The position numbers and the translations under genes are program-made. Shown one piece after another: positions 12,321 through 18,786 of a DNA stretch of 18,786 bases. The stretch's first letter is position 1; every line of letters begins with the position of its first letter. The stretch is from an uncultured Actinomycetes bacterium (lineage in GTDB: Bacteria; Actinomycetota; Actinomycetes; S36-B12), in the NCBI GenBank assembly GCA_937902285.1, contig CALGTB010000057.1:1-18786 (forward strand), in the 5' to 3' direction. Below the pieces are notes generated by a model. That model was not told where the DNA came from. It made no database searches and was given only the letters and a program-made list of their open reading frames with translations.

Positions 12321-13486
12321 GCCTGACCGTTCGTGCCATCACCGCGGCGCAGCACGCCGACTGGGTGGCACAGCGCCCGTCCGTCTCGTTCCTGCAGCTC
12401 CCCGAGTGGGGAGAGGTCAAGCAGGGCTGGCGCAGCGAGTCCATCGGCTGGTTCGAGGCGTCCCGGCTGGTCGGTGCGGGACTGGTCCTCTACCGGCCGG
12501 TGCCCCGACTGCCGCAGCGGTCGCTCGCCTACCTCCCCGAGGGACCCGACATCGACTGGGTGCGCCGCGAGCATCCCCATCTGCCCCTGGACGCCTGGCT
12601 CACGCCGCTGCTGGCGCACTGCCGCGCGGCCGGCGCCTTCCAGGTGAAGATGGGGCCCCCGGTCGCCCTGCGACGCTGGAACGCCGACACGATCAAGGCC
12701 GCCATGGCGGACGCGCAGTCCGCCGACTCCGCACCGGCGAGCCCTGCGGAGGCTCCCCAGAGGATCAGCGAGGTGCTGGCCGACTGGCACTCCGCACCGG
12801 CGGCCAAGGTCGTCGAGCGCCTGCGCGCCGGCGGCTGGCAGCAGGAGATCGCCCATGGTGCCGGCTTCGGCGACGTCCAGCCGCGCTATGTGTTCCAGGT
12901 GCCGCTCGCCGACCGCACCCTCGACGACGTGTTCGCCGGCTTCAACCAGCTCTGGCGCCGCAACATCCGCAAGGCCGAGAAGGCGGGCGTGGTCGTCTCC
13001 GAGGGCGATCGCAGCGACCTCGCCGACTTCCACGCCGTCTATGTCGAGACGGCCGCACGCGACCACTTCACGCCTCGCGGCCTGTCGTACTTCGAGCGCA
13101 TGTGGGACAGCCTCAACTCGCGCGAGCAGCGCATGCGCCTGTACTGCGCCTACCACGACGGGCACCTCGCTGCCGCGACCATCATGGTCGTCGTCGGCAC
13201 ACATGCGTGGTACTCCTACGGCGCCTCGACCACCGCCGACCGCGACGTGCGGCCGTCCAACGCACTGCAGTGGCGCATGATCTCCGACGCGCACGGGCTC
13301 GGATGCACCGTCTACGACCTGCGCGGAATCGCGGACACCCTCGATCCCGCCAACCACCTGTTCGGCCTCGTGCAGTTCAAGGTCGGCACCGGCGGGTACG
13401 CCCAGGAGTACGCAGGGGAGTGGGACCACGTCCTGCGTCCGCTGTGGTCCAAGGGCTTCCGCGCGTACCAGTCACGACGAGGATGA
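12317..13486 (+). CDS. FemAB-family aminoacyltransferase (FemX-like, peptidoglycan cross-bridge)
   Basis: 389 residues. FemAB proteins move amino acids from aminoacyl-tRNA to lipid II, building the peptide bridge at the inner membrane face. It has two GNAT-like domains. In the second are WRRNIRKAEKAGV (213-225), AAATIMVV (285-292), WYSYGAS (298-304) and YDLRGI...FKVGTGG (333-360), which are family motifs. The region 130-160 is an Ala/Pro-rich insertion between the domains. The ATG at 12317 overlaps the xthA stop (ATGA); the open frame upstream is a shadow of xthA. A FemX gene that I recall near rpsF in Streptomyces (SCO3904) supports this role. In an LL-diaminopimelate actinobacterium the added residue would be a single glycine, an inference. 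An alanine-racemase-like gene follows after 22 bases. Confidence 0.85.
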   Translation: MSLTVRAITAAQHADWVAQRPSVSFLQLPEWGEVKQGWRSESIGWFEASRLVGAGLVLYRPVPRLPQRSLAYLPEGPDIDWVRREHPHLPLDAWLTPLLAHCRAAGAFQVKMGPPVALRRWNADTIKAAMADAQSADSAPASPAEAPQRISEVLADWHSAPAAKVVERLRAGGWQQEIAHGAGFGDVQPRYVFQVPLADRTLDDVFAGFNQLWRRNIRKAEKAGVVVSEGDRSDLADFHAVYVETAARDHFTPRGLSYFERMWDSLNSREQRMRLYCAYHDGHLAAATIMVVVGTHAWYSYGASTTADRDVRPSNALQWRMISDAHGLGCTVYDLRGIADTLDPANHLFGLVQFKVGTGGYAQEYAGEWDHVLRPLWSKGFRAYQSRRG

Positions 13487-13508
13487 CGACGAGGAAGCGG
13501 GGCGTGCC

Positions 13509-14675
13509 ATGGCATTCGCAGTGACGATTGACGGCCAGAGGTGGCGCGACCACCAGGACAGCGTCAGCGTGGCCGTCCAGCGCGCGGCCGGCTCTCCCAT
13601 CGTGCCCGTGGTGAAGGGCAACGGCTACGGGCTGGGCCAGCGACTGCTCGCCGAGGAGGCCGTCCGCCTGGGCGTCGACACGGTGGCCGTGGGCAACGTC
13701 TTCGAGATCGACGAGGTGGCCGAGTACGGCTCGTTCGACATCGTCGTGCTCGAGCCCTTCGAGCCCCGTGACGCCTTCGCCGCCGAGGCCTGGTGGCGCC
13801 TCGGCCAGCGGCTGCACGCGGGCCGGATTATCCGGACCATCGCCTCGCGCGAGGCTCTCCTCGCACTGGCGGACGGTCCCGGATCCGTCCGCGTCGTCCT
13901 CGAGGCGCAGACGTCGATGCACCGCTTCGGCTTCGACGAGGCCGAGCTGCTGCGCATCCTCGCCGATCCCGACGTCCGGCATGCCTTCGCGCGCGGCAAG
14001 GTGCTCGTCGAGGGGCTGGCGCTCCACCTGCCCATCGCCCAGCCCGCCGACGAGGTCGACCCACGGGGGGCGGCCCTCGGCACGGCACGCGTGCGCGAGG
14101 TCGTCCGATGGGCAGGCCTGTGGCAGGCCGAGACCGAGGTGTGGTCGGGCCACAACTCGCCCGCAAGCCGCGTGTGGGTGTCGCACCTCGATGACGACGA
14201 GATGGTGGCCGTGGTCAGGTCGGTCACCGACATCGACCTGCGTCCGCGCATCGGGACGCGGCTGTGGCTCGGTGAGCGCTCGGCGCTGCGCGCGGCGGGA
14301 ACCGTTCTGGCCGTGCACCCGGTGCCGGTCGGGACGCACGTGGGCTACCGCCAGCGCACCGGTCCCAAGGACGGCACCCTCATCGTGGTGTCGGGGGGCA
14401 CGGCCCACGGCATCGGGCTCTCGGCGCCGACACCGGCCGCCAGCGTGCGCCAGCGCGTCGTCACCGCAGGCACCGGCGCCCTCGACGCCGCCGGCCGCGC
14501 GCTGTCACCGTTCCGCTGGGAGGGCAAGCAGCGCTGGTTCGCGGAGCCGCCGCATCAGCACACGTCGATGATCTGGCTGCCCAAGGGCTGCGTCATCCCG
14601 GCGGTCGGCGACCGCATGGCGGCCGACGTCCGGTTCACGACCTCGCGTTTTGACGCCGTGCTTCTCCCAGCGTGA
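13509..14675 (+). CDS. Divergent alanine-racemase-like PLP enzyme
   Basis: 388 residues with the alanine racemase fold. PLP lysine K36 in PVVKGNGYGLG (33-43), the R139 position in QTSMHRFGF (134-142), RPRIGTRLWLG (245-255) and the catalytic tyrosine candidate Y280 in HVGYRQR. The usual IGYADG motif after that tyrosine is replaced by VSGGTAHGIG (294-303), and the C-terminal VSMDQ-type motif by HTSMIWLPKG (351-360). So cofactor binding is likely but racemization of alanine is not certain. The ATG at 13509 has GAGGAAG upstream at a long distance. It follows the FemX-like gene by 22 bases, and the pair likely acts on cell-wall precursors. Its 3' end overlaps the converging GT87 gene by 41 bases. 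A normal alr elsewhere in the genome would be expected. Confidence 0.85.
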   Translation: MAFAVTIDGQRWRDHQDSVSVAVQRAAGSPIVPVVKGNGYGLGQRLLAEEAVRLGVDTVAVGNVFEIDEVAEYGSFDIVVLEPFEPRDAFAAEAWWRLGQRLHAGRIIRTIASREALLALADGPGSVRVVLEAQTSMHRFGFDEAELLRILADPDVRHAFARGKVLVEGLALHLPIAQPADEVDPRGAALGTARVREVVRWAGLWQAETEVWSGHNSPASRVWVSHLDDDEMVAVVRSVTDIDLRPRIGTRLWLGERSALRAAGTVLAVHPVPVGTHVGYRQRTGPKDGTLIVVSGGTAHGIGLSAPTPAASVRQRVVTAGTGALDAAGRALSPFRWEGKQRWFAEPPHQHTSMIWLPKGCVIPAVGDRMAADVRFTTSRFDAVLLPA

Positions 14676-16050
14676 ATCGGTCCGGCGCGCCGTCGTAGAC
14701 GCCGCCGCCCGGATCGTCCTCGTCGTCGGCGAAACCGTCGTTGCGGATCGGGTCGTGCTGGGGCGAGTAGATGTCGCGCAGCACCATGAAGGCGAAGTAG
14801 ATCGTCGCCGCGAAGTGGATGACGGTCGCCAGCGCGTACTGCTGACCGGTGAGTCCCTGCGTGTCCTCGATGCCGTATCCGACGAGGAACCACCAGATGG
14901 CGGCGAAGTAGATGACCTCGCCCACCTGCCAGATGAGGAAGTCGCGCCAGCGCGGCCGGGCCATCACCGCGAGCGGGACCAGCCAGAGCGAGTACTGCGG
15001 GGAGTACACCTTGTTGGTCAGGACGAAGGCCGCGATGATGAGGAACAGCAGCGGTGCCAGGCGTGGACGCCTCGGCGCCGACAGCGCGATGTAGCCGATC
15101 GCCAGGCACAGCACGATGAAGCTGCCGGTGGCGAGGAGGTTGAGCCGCTCGGCCGGCACCGACGGGAGCCCGGCCTGCGTCATGGCGAACCACAGCGACC
15201 CGAAGTCCTCGCCCCGGAAGCCGCTGAAGCGGTAGAAGTAGCCCCAGCCCTCGGCGTTGGCGATCGCCACCGGGATGTTGACCACGGCCCACGAGAGCGC
15301 CGTGCCTGCGACCAGGAGCGCGAAGGCCCGCCACTTCGCCGTGCGCAGTGACAGGACGAGGAAGGCCCCGAGGAACAGGATCGGGTAGAACTTGGCCGCC
15401 ACGGCCAGTCCGAGCAGGATGCCCGCGGCGAAGGGGTGTCGACGCGACCAGAGCAGCAGTGCCACCCCGGCGAAGGCCAGCGGCAGCAGGTCCCAGTTGA
15501 TCGTCGCGGCGAGGATCATCGTCGGGGCGAGCGCGACCATCGCCGCGTCCCACGGCCGGCGGCGGACCGTGAGCGCGGTCGCCACGACCGTCACCGCGAG
15601 GGCGATGAACAGCAGCACGACGTTGACGTCGAAGAAGACGGTCGCGCGGCTGGCAGACTCGAAGAGGCCCGAGATGCCCGACGTCAGGACGGCGGCCACC
15701 TGCATGAAGGCGCCGGTGAGGACGGGGTACTCGAGGTAGTTGCCGTCGGCCGTCTGCTGCAGGTAGGGGATGAGCCCGTCCGCGAAGCCCCGGCCGGAGA
15801 AGAGAGGCGCGATGTCGGTGTAGCAGAGGTGCTCGTAGCGCTCGGGGACCGCCCAACCGTTGCCGCGGCACGAGAGGTCGAGCAGGTAGCCGACGACGTA
15901 GGCCACCGCAGCCATGGCGACGAGCACCCGCACCGGCGACCACCAGGTGCCGCCGATCCGTGCGCGCCTCCCGATCGCACCGCCCATCCAGCCGAGGCTC
16001 GATGCGACGACCGGGTCCTCCTCGCTGGGGCGGACGATCGGGGAGGTCAC
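14635..16050 (-). CDS. GT87-type integral membrane glycosyltransferase (DUF2029)
   Basis: 471 residues, polytopic: roughly ten to twelve hydrophobic segments between 40 and 425, with a charged, Asp-rich cytoplasmic tail (445-471). GT-C enzymes of this family use polyprenyl-phosphate sugars, often mannose, on the outer membrane face. The first extracellular loop holds CYTDIAPLF (76-84), the acidic residue being the expected catalytic one, and YLEYPVLTGAF follows. KVYSPQYSLWLVPL is also typical. The GTG at 16050 overlaps the stop of the PBP gene (GTGA). In Mycobacterium the gene downstream of ponA1 (Rv0051) is of the same family, as I recall. The acceptor is unknown; a lipoglycan or cell-wall polymer is plausible. 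The last 41 bases overlap the alanine-racemase-like gene on the other strand. Confidence 0.9.
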   Translation of the reverse strand: MTSPIVRPSEEDPVVASSLGWMGGAIGRRARIGGTWWSPVRVLVAMAAVAYVVGYLLDLSCRGNGWAVPERYEHLCYTDIAPLFSGRGFADGLIPYLQQTADGNYLEYPVLTGAFMQVAAVLTSGISGLFESASRATVFFDVNVVLLFIALAVTVVATALTVRRRPWDAAMVALAPTMILAATINWDLLPLAFAGVALLLWSRRHPFAAGILLGLAVAAKFYPILFLGAFLVLSLRTAKWRAFALLVAGTALSWAVVNIPVAIANAEGWGYFYRFSGFRGEDFGSLWFAMTQAGLPSVPAERLNLLATGSFIVLCLAIGYIALSAPRRPRLAPLLFLIIAAFVLTNKVYSPQYSLWLVPLAVMARPRWRDFLIWQVGEVIYFAAIWWFLVGYGIEDTQGLTGQQYALATVIHFAATIYFAFMVLRDIYSPQHDPIRNDGFADDEDDPGGGVYDGAPDRFTLGEARRQNARS

Positions 16051-18281
16051 TCGGGTCTGCCTTCCTCGGTCGGCGGTGGCGGCGGTGCCTCGGTGGGCTG
16101 GGTCGGCTCGGGCGTCGGCCCCGGGACGTCGGTCGGGACCTCGGCGCTGGGGGTGATCAGCCCGGCGTCCGGGGACTGGCTGGGGATCACCGCCGGCGGG
16201 GTGGTCTCACCGACGGGGAGTGTAGCCGTGGCGTTGGGGTCGGGCGAGAACTCGGTGATGACGCTCGGCGTCGGGCAGTCGAAGGGCAGGTCCTCGCCCG
16301 GGATGATCTCGGTCGGGCAGTCGAGCGGCGCCAGCGCCCCGCCCGGCGGCGGCGGGAACTCCTCGACGGGCTGCCCCTCGAGCGCTCCCGTCATGAACGC
16401 GGTCCAGATGGCCGCGGGGAACGAGCCGCCGGTGACGGTCGACAGGCCGCCCGTTCCGGACAGGGACACCGGGGTGCCGTCCTCGTCCTCCTTGGCCATG
16501 AGCACCGCGGTCGCCAGCTGCGGGGTGTAGCCCACGAACCAGGCGCTCTTGTTGTCGTCGGTCGTGCCGGTCTTCGCCGCCGCCGGCCGGCCGAGTCCGA
16601 GGGCGGCCCCGCCGGTGCCGTTGGTGACGACGCGGTTGAGGGCATAGGTGACGGTGTCGGCCGTGGCCGAGTCGAAGGCGGGCTCGGTGCGCGGCTCGAG
16701 CTGGAACAGCAGGCCGCCGTTAGGCCCCACGACCTCCTTGAGGACGGTGGTCGTGGCCCGGGCGCCGCGCGCGGCGAACGTGGCGTAGGCGTTGGCCATG
16801 TCGAGCCCGGACGGCGAGGCCGTGCCCAGCACGAAGGTCAGGTCGAGGTTGTCGAGGTCCATCCCGGGGGTGTCCGCGGGCACGCCGGCCCGCACGGCCG
16901 CGTCGGCGACCGAGTCGACGCCGATGCTCGCCTCGAGCTCGACGTAGGCCGAGTTGATGCTGTTCTCCGTCGCCTGGAGAAGCGTCACCGGACCGTACGA
17001 GCGGTCGCCGTAGTTGGCGAACGTGTAGCCGTTGACCGTCGACGGCGAGTCACCGTTCCACACCGAGGTGAGGGGGACGTCCTGCTCGGTGGCCGCGGCG
17101 AGCGCGAACGGCTTGAAGGTCGATCCCGCCTGGGCGAACGGGCGGGTCGCGTTGTTGATCTGGTCGGTCACGAAGTCGTCTCCGCCGTAGACGGCGACCA
17201 CCTCTCCGGTGCCGGGGCGCACGGCGGCGAGCCCGATGCGAAGGCCCTCGGTGCCGCTCTGCGGTCCGACCTTGCGCACGGCTGCCGTGGCCGCCTTCTG
17301 CGCCTGCCGATCGAAGGTCGACGTGATCCTCAGCCCGCCGCGCTGGATCTCCGTGTCGTCGAAGCCGAGCTCGCGCAGCTGGTCCTCGACCATCGTGAGC
17401 ATGAATCCCGTGGCGCCGCCGAGCCGATCCTTGGCCTTCAGCTTCTTGATCTTGGGGAACTCCGCGTGCGCCCGCTGCTTGGGCGTCAGCCACCCCTGCT
17501 CGACCATCGCGTCGAGCACGTACGTCCAACGGCCCTGGAGGGCGGCGAGGTCGTTCTCAGGCGCGAGGCCGCTGGGCGACTTGATGATGCTGGCCAGGAC
17601 CGCGGCCTGCGAGGCGTCGAGCTCGCTCGCGGGCACCCCGAAGTACGCGATGGAGGCGGCCTCGATCCCGTAGGCGCCCCGGCCGAAGTAGATGGTGTTG
17701 AGGTAGTTCTCGAGGATCTCGTCCTTCGAGACGACCGTCTCGAGCTTGAAGGCCAGCAGTGCCTCCTGCAGCTTGCGGTCCCACGATCGCTCCTGGGTGA
17801 GGAAGGCGTTCTTCGCGTACTGCTGCGTGATGGTCGACCCGCCCTGGGTGTCACCGCCCGTGACGTTGTTCCAGATCGCCCGGCCGATGCCCACTGGGGA
17901 GACCCCGCCGTGGTCGTAGAAGGACCGGTCCTCGGCCGCGAGCACGGCGTGCTGCACGTCGAGCGGCATCTCCGCGAGCGGGATGCTGCGCCGGGTGGCG
18001 TCGCCCAGTCGCCCGATCTCGGTGGTGCCGTCGGACCAGTAGACGATGGTCGCCTCACTGGTGGAGACCTCGTTGGGGGTCGGCACCGTCGTGCGCGCCA
18101 CGAGGATGGCGAAGACGCCGATGCCGAGGGCCACGGCTGCGACGGCGATGAGGATGGTGTTGCGCAGCCAGTGGCGCTTCGGGGCCGGGGCCTTGGCGGC
18201 CGGGGTGCGCTTGCGGGCGGTGCCGCCGGTGCTCGCCCGTCCCGCGCCCGAGGGCTTGGCACGACGGCGGTTGTCAGGCAC
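16047..18281 (-). CDS. ponA: Class A penicillin-binding protein (PBP1A/PonA type)
   Basis: 744 residues, bifunctional peptidoglycan synthase. Basic cytoplasmic stretch 1-38, one membrane anchor about 41-62. GT51 glycosyltransferase domain about 95-270: EDRSFYDHGG (117-126, catalytic E117), GGSTITQQYAKN (147-158), EALLAFKLE (173-181), ENYLNTIYFGRGAYGIEAAS (191-210). Transpeptidase domain about 345-635: S387-T-F-K390, S441-I-N443, K570-T-G572. All catalytic motifs are intact. The tail from about 640 is Pro/Thr/Glu-rich with two cysteines (C655, C669) and no folded domain seen; it may span the wall. The GTG at 18281 has AAAGGA six bases upstream. It lies 65 bases after the DUF5318 gene and overlaps the GT87 start. 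Same order as the mycobacterial ponA1 locus. Confidence 0.96.
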   Translation of the reverse strand: MPDNRRRAKPSGAGRASTGGTARKRTPAAKAPAPKRHWLRNTILIAVAAVALGIGVFAILVARTTVPTPNEVSTSEATIVYWSDGTTEIGRLGDATRRSIPLAEMPLDVQHAVLAAEDRSFYDHGGVSPVGIGRAIWNNVTGGDTQGGSTITQQYAKNAFLTQERSWDRKLQEALLAFKLETVVSKDEILENYLNTIYFGRGAYGIEAASIAYFGVPASELDASQAAVLASIIKSPSGLAPENDLAALQGRWTYVLDAMVEQGWLTPKQRAHAEFPKIKKLKAKDRLGGATGFMLTMVEDQLRELGFDDTEIQRGGLRITSTFDRQAQKAATAAVRKVGPQSGTEGLRIGLAAVRPGTGEVVAVYGGDDFVTDQINNATRPFAQAGSTFKPFALAAATEQDVPLTSVWNGDSPSTVNGYTFANYGDRSYGPVTLLQATENSINSAYVELEASIGVDSVADAAVRAGVPADTPGMDLDNLDLTFVLGTASPSGLDMANAYATFAARGARATTTVLKEVVGPNGGLLFQLEPRTEPAFDSATADTVTYALNRVVTNGTGGAALGLGRPAAAKTGTTDDNKSAWFVGYTPQLATAVLMAKEDEDGTPVSLSGTGGLSTVTGGSFPAAIWTAFMTGALEGQPVEEFPPPPGGALAPLDCPTEIIPGEDLPFDCPTPSVITEFSPDPNATATLPVGETTPPAVIPSQSPDAGLITPSAEVPTDVPGPTPEPTQPTEAPPPPPTEEGRPE

Positions 18282-18346
18282 GGGGCGTCCTTTGGCTCGG
18301 GGAAGTGGGCCGGGGCGCGCGACGCGGTCAGGTGCGGGTGCGCCCG

Positions 18347-18757
18347 TCAGTCAAGCAGATCACGTGGCGTGGGCAGAGCCCTGCGCGGCACGCCGTCACC
18401 TAGGACGTAGGTGGTGAGCAGGAAGTTCCAGTGGCAGCGCTGGCACACCTCGACGACGTACACCGAGAAGGCGCCGAACTTGCCTGCCATCGACGCGAGC
18501 TCCTCGGCCTTGCGGATGCGGCCCGAGTAGGGCCCGAGCTCGTCGCCGAAGACGTAGGTGACCGTGACCAGGCCGGCGTCGCGGCAGGCCGGGCACGGGC
18601 CGGCGGCGGGCTCGCCGTGGTGCTTCGCGGCCCGCAGGAGGTAGGGGTCCGCGTCGCACAGGTCGGACGACAGGCCGCCGCCGCCGAACAGGCGCACGAG
18701 CGCCGCCCGGCGCTCGAGCCCGTGGTCGACCACCGAGCGGGGCCGGGCGGGGTGCAT
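18347..18757 (-). CDS. DUF5318 family protein, zinc-ribbon-like
   Basis: 136 residues, the size I recall for the mycobacterial homologue just upstream of ponA1 (Rv0049). Two C-x2-C pairs, CPAC (55-58) and CQRC (105-108), would form a zinc ribbon; a lone cysteine is at 34. Between the pairs lies VTVTYVFGDELGPYSGRIRK, and after them HWNFLLTTYVLGDG. No membrane segment or signal peptide. The ATG at 18757 is near the right edge, so a longer protein cannot be fully excluded, but the length fits. It is cotranscribed with the PBP gene (65-base gap, same strand), suggesting a role in cell-wall control. No function is established for the family. Confidence 0.88.
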   Translation of the reverse strand: MHPARPRSVVDHGLERRAALVRLFGGGGLSSDLCDADPYLLRAAKHHGEPAAGPCPACRDAGLVTVTYVFGDELGPYSGRIRKAEELASMAGKFGAFSVYVVEVCQRCHWNFLLTTYVLGDGVPRRALPTPRDLLD

Positions 18758-18786
18758 GACCGGCTCCGGCGCGGGGAGGGGCTCGC

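Noticed and set aside
12203..13429. 408-residue minus-strand frame opposite the FemX-like gene
   Set aside because: Antisense shadow; the plus-strand frame has FemAB motifs and a coupled start.
18326..18354. Separate promoter for the PBP gene (TTGACT at 18349-18354, minus)
   Set aside because: A good -35 is present but the hexamer 17-18 bases downstream (CTGACC) is not a -10; cotranscription with the DUF5318 gene is simpler.
15960..18410. 816-residue open frame on the plus strand
   Set aside because: Antisense to the class A PBP gene, which has every catalytic motif; the plus-strand product is Gly/Arg/Val-rich shadow sequence of high-GC DNA.

Overview
The window is GC-rich actinobacterial chromosome, densely packed, with GTG starts and 4-base start/stop overlaps. 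Gene order on the minus strand (DUF5318, class A PBP, GT87 glycosyltransferase, then rpsF-ssb-rpsR-rplI, then dnaB) is the order I recall around ponA1-rpsF-dnaB in Mycobacterium (Rv0049-Rv0058). The FemX-like gene beside this block recalls Streptomyces. The content fits an LL-diaminopimelate/glycine actinobacterium such as Nocardioides or Aeromicrobium (inference, not proven). The block is normally close to oriC.

Layout. 1-1404: an ABC exporter (permease cut by the left edge, plus ATPase), minus strand. 1437-3461: a PAS-PAS-GGDEF-EAL cyclic-di-GMP protein, minus. 3462-3633: an intergenic region with two unexplained repeat arrays. 3634-4155: an HTH-DUF805 fusion, plus. 4188-6791: dnaB, minus, interrupted in its P-loop by an intein of 415 residues. 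6792-7087: a divergent region with a dnaB promoter and an array of DnaA-box-like sequences. 7088-7603: a low-molecular-weight phosphatase, plus. 7619-8974: three tandem DUF805 membrane proteins, minus. 9044-10630: the rpsF-ssb-rpsR-rplI operon, minus, with a leader that can hide the rpsF ribosome-binding site and a strong terminator. 10831-11504: a VapBC toxin-antitoxin pair, plus. 11535-14675: xthA, a FemAB-type aminoacyltransferase and a divergent alanine-racemase-like protein, plus. 14635-18757: GT87, PBP1A and DUF5318, minus.

Two themes join the genes. The first is replication and translation: DnaB, SSB, S6, S18 and L9, with possible DnaA control of dnaB. The second is envelope building: PBP1A, the GT87 glycosyltransferase, the FemX-like enzyme and the racemase-like protein. 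The least expected features are a class 3 intein whose homing endonuclease carries two zinc-binding knuckles; four DUF805 proteins, one fused to an HTH; a terminator hairpin that may double as a promoter; and a repeated leaderless promoter geometry (TAnnnT, six bases, start codon) at four genes. I saw no rRNA, tRNA, CRISPR array, insertion sequence or gene-free stretch over 300 bases.
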